From DASVDK01 sp036381125 [NCBI: Thermodesulfobacteriota bacterium] (GTDB taxonomy: Bacteria; DASVDK01), in NCBI GenBank assembly GCA_036381125.1, contig DASVDK010000276.1, forward strand, positions 1 through 14,124: a stretch of DNA of 14,124 nucleotides, given 5' to 3'. Below the pieces are notes generated by a model, which made no database searches, was not told the origin of the DNA, and saw nothing but the letters and a program-made list of their open reading frames with translations. The translations under genes and the position numbers were made by a program. Below, piece after piece: positions 1 to 6,100 of the stretch (position 1 is the first letter of the stretch; every line of letters starts with the position of its first letter).

Positions 1-1
1 G

Positions 2-706
2 CCATCAGCGGTCTTCAGTGCGGCGCGGATGGAGCGTCAGGTGCGGTTTGCGACCGCCGTCGCGCTGACGCGCACCGCCTACCGGGCGCAAGAGCAGGCG
101 AAGCTCGAGATGCAGCGGATCTTCGATCGGCCGACGCCGTTCACCCTCAACGCACTCCGCGTGACGCCGGCGCGCAAGGATCGCCTCGTCGCCGAGGTCG
201 GGTTCCGCGAGTTCGCGGGCAAGGGGACCCCGGCCACCAAGTACCTGCTGCCGCAAGCGACGGGTGGGGCCCGCCCGGTCAAGCGGTTCGAGAAGCGACT
301 GCAATTCGCGGGGCTCCTGCCGCGCGGTCAGGTCCTCGTCCCGGGCGGGGGCGCGCCCCTCGACGCGTTCGGCAACGTGCAGCGCCGCGTCTACTCGCAG
401 ATCCTCTCACAGCTCAAGGCCCAGGCCGACGAGCGCCAGCACGAAACGGCGCGAAGTCGTCGGCGGCACCTGCGTCGGCGCGGTCCGCGATTCGTGTGGA
501 TGAACCCCGGCAACCGTGGCTGGGGCGTCTGGCAGCGCATCGACTTCGCCGTCGGCTCGGCCGTCAAGCCGATCTTCCTCGCGGTCGACAAGGCGAGGTA
601 CGCGGCGCGCTTTCCCTTCCAGGCGATCGTCCTACGCGTGGCGCGCCAAGCCTATGCGCCAGAGTTCGCGCGGGCACTCCGTGACGCACTCAGGACCGCG
701 CGATGA
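2..706 (+). CDS. Conserved phage protein of unknown function, 5'-partial
   Basis: The frame is open from the left edge of the window; the first visible ATG is at 29 and would give 225 residues. I treat the gene as cut, because related phage proteins as I recall them have a short stretch before the segment that here reads RFATAVALTRTA. Other recognisable pieces are a phenylalanine-aspartate-arginine-proline segment (FDRPTPFTLNAL), a KGTPATKYLLPQ...GG block, KRFEKRL, and LDAFGNVQR. The C-terminal third (GVWQRIDFAVGSAVKPIF...) faintly resembles the end of lambda minor tail protein Z, which is only a suggestion. No signal peptide or membrane segment is seen. It lies upstream of the candidate packaging site, so in a cos phage it would sit at the right end of the packaged genome. 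The existence of the gene is well supported; its function is not known. Confidence 0.75.
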   Translation, partial: PSAVFSAARMERQVRFATAVALTRTAYRAQEQAKLEMQRIFDRPTPFTLNALRVTPARKDRLVAEVGFREFAGKGTPATKYLLPQATGGARPVKRFEKRLQFAGLLPRGQVLVPGGGAPLDAFGNVQRRVYSQILSQLKAQADERQHETARSRRRHLRRRGPRFVWMNPGNRGWGVWQRIDFAVGSAVKPIFLAVDKARYAARFPFQAIVLRVARQAYAPEFARALRDALRTAR

Positions 707-749
707 TGCCTCGCGACGCGATAGGCGGACCCCATACCCCCACCGTCGC

Positions 750-790
750 GGGTCCTTCCCGCGCCCCGTGGGCGCGGGTGATTCGGACCC
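750..790. other. Candidate cos / packaging-initiation region with nested inverted repeat
   Basis: The only sizeable gap in this part of the window (707-840) holds a perfect 9-bp inverted repeat, CCCGCGCCC at 758-766 and GGGCGCGGG at 770-778, with a 3-base centre. It is nested inside GGGTCC (750-755) and GGACCC (785-790). The left edge reads GGGTCCTTCCC. From memory, lambda has GGGTCCTTTCC about 30 bp to the left of its cosN nick, and this is the cosQ motif. The order motif, twofold-symmetric site, then Nu1-type and GpA-type terminase genes to the right matches lambda. Another GGACCC lies at 727-732. There is no T run after the stem, so it does not look like an intrinsic terminator. The cos role is inference. 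Confidence 0.45.
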
Positions 791-840
791 CGATGCTCGG
801 CTAGGGCGAGCCGGCCCGAAATGTGGTCAGGAGGTGCAGC

Positions 841-1062
841 ATGAGCGACACGATCTGGCTCGCCGGCCGCATGCTCACCGGCCAGCCCTGGGAGATCCTC
901 GGCGTCTACGCGACCGAGGCGGAGGCGGTCGCGCGGTGCCGTCGGTGGGAGGACTTCGTTGGGCCCCTCACGCTCGGCGTCGACTTGCCCGAGGAGACCG
1001 CCCCGTGGTCCGGCTGCTACTACCCACAGGCGCGCGCCGCCCTCGAGGGCCGCGAGCCATGA
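841..1062 (+). CDS. Small hypothetical phage protein (73 aa)
   Basis: The start is set by a clean ribosome binding site, AGGAGG at 829-834, six bases before the ATG; an in-frame GTG at 823 lies before this site and is less likely. The product is 73 residues, acidic to neutral, with no membrane segment. It contains an aromatic-rich N-terminus (TIWLAGRML..QPWEILGVYATEAEAVARC) and a later WSGCYYPQA motif. The pattern 'G-V-Y/F-x-T-E-A-E-A' looks like a small alpha/beta fold seen in other short phage proteins lying between lysis and terminase genes, but I do not recognise a named family. It overlaps the next gene by ATGA (1059-1062), which suggests coupled translation. Being the first gene after the candidate cos, it probably heads the late packaging operon. 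Confidence 0.65.
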   Translation: MSDTIWLAGRMLTGQPWEILGVYATEAEAVARCRRWEDFVGPLTLGVDLPEETAPWSGCYYPQARAALEGREP

Positions 1063-1208
1063 CCGCCCTCTACGTCGCCCTTGCGGTCTTCCTCGGCTGC
1101 TTGGTCCGGTTCTGGTGGCGCGAGGACGCACGCCTCGTCGCCGGCCTCAATGCAGCGGCGGCCATCCTGGCCGCCGTGCGGGCGGTCGAGTCCGCCCTCG
1201 CGAGGTAA
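1059..1208 (+). CDS. Small putative membrane protein (49 aa)
   Basis: A 49-residue reading frame starts at the ATG inside the ATGA overlap with the preceding gene. Residues about 2-19 (ALYVALAVFLGCLVRFWW) form a likely membrane helix followed by a charged WREDAR turn, then a second, weaker hydrophobic stretch rich in alanine and leucine (about 28-48). This could be a small holin-like or other membrane-associated peptide, but nothing in the sequence fixes a lysis role, and no endolysin is visible nearby. The frame is too short for strong coding statistics; support comes from the stop/start overlap with its neighbour and from the small terminase signals beginning immediately after its stop. Confidence 0.5.
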   Translation: MTALYVALAVFLGCLVRFWWREDARLVAGLNAAAAILAAVRAVESALAR

Positions 1209-1213
1209 CGCCC

Positions 1214-1765
1214 CTGCCGCGCCAAGCCGCCCCGCTCCCGACCCCGCTGAGCCTCCGCGCGTTCGCGCGCACGCTCGGCGTCGCGCTCTCCGCGGTCCAG
1301 CGCGCCATCACCGACGGTCGGATTCCATCGGCCCGGAAGGTCGCCGGCCGGTGGACCATCCCCGACGCCGACCAGGCGCGGGCCGAGTGGGCGGCGCTCT
1401 CGCGGCCGTACGTGAGCGCCGTCTCGCGGAAGCGGCTCCCGGACGAGGCGGCGCCACCGCCAGGCAAGCGGACGAGCAAGGCGTCGCGCCTCACGTTGGC
1501 CGAGGCGACCCGGCGGGAGCGGGAGGCGCGGGCGAAGCTCGCGGAGCTCGAGTACCGGAAGCGCAGCGGCCTCCTCATCCCGACCGCCGAGGCCGAGGCG
1601 ACCTATAGCGCGCAGATCATCCGGGCGCGGACGAAGCTCCTCGCCATCCCGTCGCAGCTCAAGCGCCGCCGGCCCCACCTCACGCCCGAGGACCTGGCCG
1701 ACCTCGACGCGCTGATCCGCGAGGCGCTCACGGAGCTCGCGACCGCGGCGGAGGACGTCGCATGA
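1214..1765 (+). CDS. terS: Terminase small subunit, Nu1 family (CTG start inferred)
   Basis: This is the DNA-recognition subunit of the packaging enzyme, which binds near cos and recruits the large subunit. Residues about 13-37 (SLRAFARTLGVALSAVQRAI..) form a helix-turn-helix, followed by a wing (ARKVAGRWTIPDADQARAEW), as in Nu1. The C-terminal half (LTLAEATRREREARAKLAELEYRKRSGLLI...) is the charged helical part typical of the family, ending with the ATGA overlap to the large subunit. No ATG lies in frame near the expected start. CTG at 1214 with GAGGT at 1203-1207 gives 183 residues, close to the 181 of lambda Nu1. A GTG at 1115 is in frame but would add about 33 residues of arginine/glycine-rich sequence read from within another gene. 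The family call is firm; the start is not. Confidence 0.85.
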   Translation: MPRQAAPLPTPLSLRAFARTLGVALSAVQRAITDGRIPSARKVAGRWTIPDADQARAEWAALSRPYVSAVSRKRLPDEAAPPPGKRTSKASRLTLAEATRREREARAKLAELEYRKRSGLLIPTAEAEATYSAQIIRARTKLLAIPSQLKRRRPHLTPEDLADLDALIREALTELATAAEDVA

Positions 1766-3726
1766 GGCCTGCCACCTTCGGCGCCCGCCTCGCCCGCCAC
1801 TGGGCGCCGCCGCCGCGGCTCTCGCTCGCCGAGTGGGCCGATCGGCACTACGTGCTCCCCGAGGGCGACGCCGCCGCGGGCCGGTGGCGCTGCTACCCCT
1901 ACCAGCGCGGCATCCTCGACGCGATGAGCGACCCGACGATCGAACAGGTCTGGGTCATGAAGTCGGCGCGCGTCGGCTTCACCAAGATGTTCGTCGCGGC
2001 GACCTGCTACTACATCGACCACGATCCCTGCCCGATCCTGATCGTGCAGCCCGCGGTCGAGGATGCCGAGGGGCACAGCAAGGAGGACCTGGCACCCGTC
2101 CTCGAGGCGATCCCGTCGATCGCCGCCAAGATCCGCGAGCCGCGCGCCAAAGACTCGGGCAACACGATCTTGCACAAGGTCTTCCCGGGCGGCTCGCTCT
2201 CGCTCGTCGGCGCCAACAGCCCCCGCGGCTTCCGGCGCGTCTCGCGGCGCGTCGTGATCTTCGATGAGGTCGACGAGTATCCCGCGTCCTCCGGTGCCCA
2301 GGGCGACCCGATCATGCTCGGCATCCGGCGCACGCAGTCCTACTGGGACCGGAAGATCATCGGCGGCTCGACCCCGACCGTGAAGGGCCACTCGAAGATC
2401 GAGCAGCTCTTCCTCGCGGGCGACCAGCGGCGCCGCTATCTCCCGTGTCCCTCGTGCGGGCACATGGCGCCGCTGGTCTTCCGTGAAGCCGAGGGGCGCG
2501 GCCACTGGCTGCGCTGGCCGGAGGGGCGACCCCACGAGGCCCACTTCGTCTGCCGCGCGAAGGGCTGCGTGATCGAGCCCCGCCACTACCCCGCGATGGA
2601 CGCGGCCGGCGAGTGGCGCGCCGAGGCGCCCGAGCACTTCACGCCCACCCATCGCGTCGCGAGCTTCCACCTCTGGGCGGCCTACTCGTACCTGCCCAAC
2701 GCCACGTGGGGCCACCTCGCCGCGGAGTTCGTCGCGGCACAGGCGGCCGGCCGCGAGGCGCTCCAGACGTTCGTCAACACCGTCCTCGGCGAGACGTGGC
2801 ACGACCGCGGCGAAGCGCCCGAGTGGGAACGGCTCTACGAACGGCGCGGCCCCTACCGGTCGGGGACGATCCCTCCGGGCGGGCTCCTCCTCACGGCTGG
2901 GGTCGACGTCCAGAAGGATCGCCTCGTCGTCGACGTGACGGCCTGGGGGCGCGGCAAGCGCTCGTGGCTCGTCGATTACGTCGTGATCCCGGGCTCCGTC
3001 GCCGACCGCTCGCCGGCCGGGCCCTGGGTCCGGCTCGACGCGCTCCTCGCGCGGCCGTATCGCCACGCGTCGGGCGTCGAGCTGCCGATTGCGGTCCTCG
3101 CCATCGATGCCGGCGCCTTCACCGAGGAGGTCAAGGCGTGGGCGCGCGGGCATCCGGCGGTGCGCGTCCTGCCCGTCAAGGGGCAGGCCGGGCCCGGCCC
3201 CATCCTCGGCGCGCCGACGACGGTCGACGTGACGATCGGCGGGCGCAAGCTCAAGCGCGGCATGAAACTCTGGCCGGTGTACGGCCACACCGCGAAGGTG
3301 GAGCTGTATGGGTGGTTGCGGCTGCCGGGGCCGACGGACGAGAACCCTGAGCCGCCGCCCGGCTACTGTCACTTCCCCGTCGACCTCGAGGCGGCCTACT
3401 TCAAGCAGCTGACCGGCGAACAGCTCGTGCCGCGACGCAACAAGCGGGGCTACGTCGTGCAGGAGTGGAACGTGATCCCGGGTCGCGAGAATCACGCGCT
3501 CGACGCGCGCGTCTACTGTCGCGCCGCCGCCGCCGCGGCCGGGCTCGATCGGTTCACCGACGCGGACTGGCGCCGGCTCGAGGCGGCGGTCGGCATCACC
3601 CTGCCGCCGCCGGCCCCGCCGGCGAGTCCGCCGCCGCCCGTCACTCCGCCGCCACCTCCGCCCGCGCGCCGGAGCCTCGATGAGGTCTTCGCGCGGGCGC
3701 GCGAGCGCCTTCGGGGGCGACGATGA
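1762..3726 (+). CDS. terL: Terminase large subunit, GpA family (ATPase and nuclease)
   Basis: This 654-residue protein is the packaging motor and cos-cleaving nuclease of the GpA family; lambda gpA has 641 residues. The N-terminal ATPase shows a deviant Walker A, KSARVGFTK (67-75), almost identical to KSARVGYSK in lambda. Walker B VVIFDE ends at D168/E169, and a coupling motif GGSTPT lies around S203. A zinc-binding-like pair CPSC (229-232) and CRAKGC (264-269) matches the CPHCG...C..NAC region of gpA. The nuclease part begins at GVDVQKDR with D382, the counterpart of lambda D401, continues with D449 in AIDAGAF, and ends with NHALDARVY (577-585). A proline-rich tail (about 614-635) followed by a basic end is extra and may be the portal-docking region (inference). 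The gene overlaps its neighbours on both sides by ATGA. The identification is very secure. Confidence 0.97.
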   Translation: MRPATFGARLARHWAPPPRLSLAEWADRHYVLPEGDAAAGRWRCYPYQRGILDAMSDPTIEQVWVMKSARVGFTKMFVAATCYYIDHDPCPILIVQPAVEDAEGHSKEDLAPVLEAIPSIAAKIREPRAKDSGNTILHKVFPGGSLSLVGANSPRGFRRVSRRVVIFDEVDEYPASSGAQGDPIMLGIRRTQSYWDRKIIGGSTPTVKGHSKIEQLFLAGDQRRRYLPCPSCGHMAPLVFREAEGRGHWLRWPEGRPHEAHFVCRAKGCVIEPRHYPAMDAAGEWRAEAPEHFTPTHRVASFHLWAAYSYLPNATWGHLAAEFVAAQAAGREALQTFVNTVLGETWHDRGEAPEWERLYERRGPYRSGTIPPGGLLLTAGVDVQKDRLVVDVTAWGRGKRSWLVDYVVIPGSVADRSPAGPWVRLDALLARPYRHASGVELPIAVLAIDAGAFTEEVKAWARGHPAVRVLPVKGQAGPGPILGAPTTVDVTIGGRKLKRGMKLWPVYGHTAKVELYGWLRLPGPTDENPEPPPGYCHFPVDLEAAYFKQLTGEQLVPRRNKRGYVVQEWNVIPGRENHALDARVYCRAAAAAAGLDRFTDADWRRLEAAVGITLPPPAPPASPPPPVTPPPPPPARRSLDEVFARARERLRGRR

Positions 3727-3983
3727 GGCGGTCGCCGAAGCCCCGGCCCCTCACGGCCAAGCAGGCTGAGATCGACCGACTGATCCGCGCGCACTACGCG
3801 ACCTTCGGCGAGGGCCCCTCGATCGCCCTCCTGCAGCGGCGCCTGAAGGTCGGGAAGACCGCGCTTCGCTCGCACCTGGCGGCGCTCGTCTCGAAGGGCC
3901 GGCTCGTCTCCGTCTACTCGCCGCTCACGCCCCGCCTGTCCGAGCACGAGCGCCAGTTTGGGGGCGGTCAGTTTCGACCGTAG
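3723..3983 (+). CDS. Small winged-helix DNA-binding protein, copy 1 (86 aa)
   Basis: The protein begins in the ATGA overlap with the large terminase. Residues about 10-62 (LTAKQAEIDRLIRAHYATFGEGPS..LLQRRLKVGKTALRSHLAALVSKGR) have the layout of a LexA-N-terminal or MarR-like winged helix: an 'LTxxQxEI' first helix, a GEGP turn, a helix-turn-helix and a short wing. There is no protease or ligand domain, so it would act as DNA binding alone. It is paralogous to the protein at 5847-6059 (25 of 51 residues identical by eye, without gaps). The final residues QFRP and the stop are encoded by the repeated element at 3969. A regulator placed between terminase and portal is unusual. It could be a late-gene modulator, or a packaging or neck accessory factor, since Nu1-type proteins also use such folds. 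Function unknown. Confidence 0.7.
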   Translation: MRRSPKPRPLTAKQAEIDRLIRAHYATFGEGPSIALLQRRLKVGKTALRSHLAALVSKGRLVSVYSPLTPRLSEHERQFGGGQFRP

Positions 3984-4016
3984 TCGCGCCGCCTCGGCCG
4001 CGCGACACTCGCGGCC
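3969..4016. repeat. Repeated element, copy A, in front of the gpW-like gene
   Basis: This 48-bp stretch has a counterpart of identical length at 6101-6148. The first 16 bases, CAGTTTCGACCGTAGT, match 14 of 16, and the last 11, CACTCGCGGCC, match 10 of 11; the 21 bases between them are not conserved. The left block encodes the last residues and stop of winged-helix copy 1, while the right block is non-coding and ends three bases before the ATG at 4020. Confidence 0.55.
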
Positions 4017-4019
4017 ACG

Positions 4020-4226
4020 ATGGCGTGGACGCAAGCCGACATCGAGGCCCTCGAGGCGGCGATCGCGAGTGGAGTCCTGACGGTCCGGGCGCCGGACGGC
4101 CGGACCGTCACGTACCAATCCACCGAGGCGATGCTGCAGGCGCTCGCCATGATGAAGCGCGAGCTCGCCGAGGCGAGCGGCGCGACGCCGCGCTACCAGC
4201 GCGTCGCGACCTCCAAGGGCGTCTAG
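4020..4226 (+). CDS. Head-tail joining protein, gpW family
   Basis: This is a 68-residue protein, the same length as lambda gpW, located between terminase and portal as in lambda. gpW completes the head by attaching below the portal after DNA packaging and is needed before FII binding and tail joining. Here MAWTQADIEALEAAIASG forms the first helix, VRAPDGRTVTYQS the beta hairpin (compare KDGRRVEFTAT in lambda) and TEAMLQALAMMKRELAE the second helix, followed by a flexible basic tail. No good ribosome binding site is seen; the region just upstream is the repeated element ending in CTCGCGGCC. The stop at 4224-4226 is one base before the portal GTG. The assignment rests on length, secondary-structure pattern and position. 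Confidence 0.88.
   Translation: MAWTQADIEALEAAIASGVLTVRAPDGRTVTYQSTEAMLQALAMMKRELAEASGATPRYQRVATSKGV
4078..4110. repeat. 11-bp perfect inverted repeat inside the gpW-like gene
   Basis: TGACGGTCCGG at 4078-4088 is the exact reverse complement of CCGGACCGTCA at 4100-4110, with an 11-base loop. It overlaps codons for the LTVRAPDGRTVT hairpin, so it must satisfy both coding and pairing. A role as an mRNA hairpin limiting gpW translation, or as a protein-binding site, is possible but untested; chance is more likely in such GC-rich DNA than it would be elsewhere. Confidence 0.4.
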
Positions 4227-4227
4227 C

Positions 4228-5850
4228 GTGTGGCACTGGGTCGACCGCCTCACGATCGGCCTCTTCCCGCGCGCCACGCTCCGGCGCCTCCAGGCGCGCG
4301 CCGCCGCCGAGTTCCTGCTCCGCCACTACGATGCCGCCGCCGGGACCCGCCGGACCTCCGGCTGGCCGCGCGTCCACGGCGACGCGAACGCCGTCATCGC
4401 CCCGGCGCTCGCGACGGTCCGCGCGCACACCCGCGACCTCGTCCGCAACAACCGCTGGGCGCAGAAGGCGTACCGGGCCATCGGCAACAAGGGGGTCGGC
4501 TGGGGCATCACGGCGAAGCCGGTGACGCCGCCTGGCCTCAGGCTGCCGGCCCCGACGCTCGCGGAGGCCGCGGCGCGCTGGACTGCCTGGGCCGAGACGA
4601 CGGCCTGCGACGCCGCGGGGCGCCATACGTTCTACGGCCTCCAGAAGCAGGCGCTGCGCACCATCGCGCAGGACGGCGAGGTCCTCGTCCGACGCCGCTT
4701 CCGCCGGCTCGAGGACGGGCTCCCGATCCCGCTCCAGCTCCAGGTCCTCGAAGCCGATCACCTCGACACGGCCCGCGACGGCGTGACGGCCGGCGGGAAC
4801 GTCGTCGTCCAGGGCGTCGAGTTCGACGCGATCGGCCGGCGCGTCGCCTACTGGCTCTACCCCGAGCACCCGGGCGCGTCGTTCCGCGTCGTGAGCCGCG
4901 TCGTCGGGACCTCGCGCCGCGTGCCCGCGACGGAGGTGCTCCACCTCTACCGCGCGGACCGGCCGGGGCAGGTCCGCGGCATCTCGTGGTTTGCGCCCTG
5001 TGTGCTGACGCTCAAGGACGAGGACGAGTACGAGGACGCGGTGCTGGTCCGCCAGCGGATCGCCGCGATGCTGACGGCCTTCCGCGTGAGCCTGGACGGC
5101 GTCGCGCAGCCGGGCTCGCTGGGGCCCGAGAAGACCGTGACACGCGGTGACGGCGCGAGCGAGAGCGCCGACCTCCTCGAGCCGGGCACCATTCTGAATC
5201 TCACGCCCGGCGAAGACATCAAGTTCGTGACGCCGCCCGCGACGACCGACCACCCGACCTACCTGACGACCGTCCTGCGCGGCATCGCGGCTGGCTGCGA
5301 CGTGAGCTACGAGGTCCTGACGGGCGACTACAGCCAGGTCAACTTCTCGTCGGCGCGCATGTCCCGGCTCGACCTCCAAGACGCGGTCCACGAATGGCGG
5401 TGGGATCTCCTGATCCCGCACCTCTGTGACCCCGTGTGGGGCTGGGCGATGGAGGCGCTCGAGCTCACGGGCGCCATCCGGGGCCGACCCATGGCCGCCT
5501 GGACGGCACCGCCGCTGCCGATGATCGAGCCCGACAAGGAGGGCCTCGCCTACAAGCGCCTCATCCGCTCGGGCCTCATCACGTGGGCCGAGGCGGTGCG
5601 CGAGCGCGGCTACGATCCCGAGACGCTCATCGAGGAGATCGCCGCCTGGAACCGCCGCTTCGACGCCGCGGGCATCGTCCTCGACAGCGATCCGCGCAAG
5701 ACCTCGGACGCCGGCCTCACGCAGGCCCGCCCGCCCGGGACCGTCGTGCCCGATCCCTCCAAGGTCGGCGATGGCGGCGGCCAGGAGGACGCCGACGACG
5801 AGGACGAGGAGGCCGGCCGCGGTCTCCCCAACGGACACGCTCGCGCATGA
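4228..5850 (+). CDS. Portal protein, lambda gpB family
   Basis: This 540-residue portal subunit would form the dodecameric ring through which DNA enters and leaves, and on which the terminase docks. Family features are the N-terminal block NAVIAPALATVRAHTRDLVRNNRWAQKAYRAIGNKGVGWGI, the QALRTIAQDGEVLVRR and LQVLEADHLD segments, HLYRADRPGQVRGISWFAP, and GDYSQVNFSSAR (from about residue 366), which is nearly diagnostic for lambda-type portals. The end is strongly acidic (about 517-530). Lambda gpB is 533 residues. The start is the GTG one base after the gpW stop; there is only a weak AAGGG upstream, so it may be read by coupled translation. In lambda the portal is trimmed at its N-terminus by the protease, which may apply here (inference). 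It ends in an ATGA overlap with winged-helix copy 2. Confidence 0.96.
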   Translation: MWHWVDRLTIGLFPRATLRRLQARAAAEFLLRHYDAAAGTRRTSGWPRVHGDANAVIAPALATVRAHTRDLVRNNRWAQKAYRAIGNKGVGWGITAKPVTPPGLRLPAPTLAEAAARWTAWAETTACDAAGRHTFYGLQKQALRTIAQDGEVLVRRRFRRLEDGLPIPLQLQVLEADHLDTARDGVTAGGNVVVQGVEFDAIGRRVAYWLYPEHPGASFRVVSRVVGTSRRVPATEVLHLYRADRPGQVRGISWFAPCVLTLKDEDEYEDAVLVRQRIAAMLTAFRVSLDGVAQPGSLGPEKTVTRGDGASESADLLEPGTILNLTPGEDIKFVTPPATTDHPTYLTTVLRGIAAGCDVSYEVLTGDYSQVNFSSARMSRLDLQDAVHEWRWDLLIPHLCDPVWGWAMEALELTGAIRGRPMAAWTAPPLPMIEPDKEGLAYKRLIRSGLITWAEAVRERGYDPETLIEEIAAWNRRFDAAGIVLDSDPRKTSDAGLTQARPPGTVVPDPSKVGDGGGQEDADDEDEEAGRGLPNGHARA

Positions 5851-6059
5851 TCGAGAGCAACACCCTCACCAACCGCGCCGTCACGGCGCTCACCGATCGC
5901 CAGGCCGAGATCGCGCGACTCATCGAGACGCACGTCGCCCTCTGGGGCGAGGCGCCGCCGACCGGCCTCCTTGCCCGCCGCCTCGGCCTGCACCGCCACA
6001 CGGTGCGACGCCACCTCGCGAGCCTCGCCCGCAAGCGCCCGCCCAACCGCCCCGCCTGA
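5847..6059 (+). CDS. Small winged-helix DNA-binding protein, copy 2 (70 aa, tail apparently frameshifted)
   Basis: It starts in the ATGA overlap with the portal gene. Residues about 15-65 (LTDRQAEIARLIETHVALWGEAPPTGLLARRLGLHRHTVRRHLASLARK..) form a winged helix closely related to the 3723-3983 protein, with conserved LT..QAEI.RLI..H.A..GE.P...LL.RRL. The reading frame stops early, after RPPNRPA. In the -1 frame the same DNA encodes a 19-residue tail starting LTPR and ending in FRP and a stop at 6113-6115. That is exactly the length of the tail of copy 1, which also begins LTPR and ends FRP. The stretch between the shared lysine and LTPR is 20 bases here and 27 in copy 1, so a net 7-base loss would explain the shift. 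The DNA-binding domain is intact, so the short form may still work. Confidence 0.7.
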   Translation: MIESNTLTNRAVTALTDRQAEIARLIETHVALWGEAPPTGLLARRLGLHRHTVRRHLASLARKRPPNRPA

Positions 6060-6067
6060 CGCCGCGA

Positions 6068-6081
6068 CACTTTCGGGCCGT
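6068..6081. repeat. Short direct repeat of the 6101 element
   Basis: CACTTTCGGGCCGT at 6068-6081 repeats CACTTTCGGCCGT at 6101-6113 with one extra G, 33 bases apart. Both lie in the 89-bp gap between winged-helix copy 2 and the capsid fusion, and both read in the same frame as HFR(A/P), the frame that carries the displaced tail of copy 2. They may be remnants of coding sequence or binding sites. Confidence 0.4.
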
Positions 6082-6100
6082 CCCGATCTGTCAGGGGCTC

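Noticed and set aside
750-790. Intrinsic transcription terminator
   Set aside because: The stem is strong but there is no T run after it, and a late operon continues just downstream; factor-dependent pausing cannot be excluded.
703-804. 33-codon frame overlapping the stop of the first gene by ATGA
   Set aside because: It covers the inverted repeat, has no recognisable features, and the hairpin and cosQ-like motif explain the region better.
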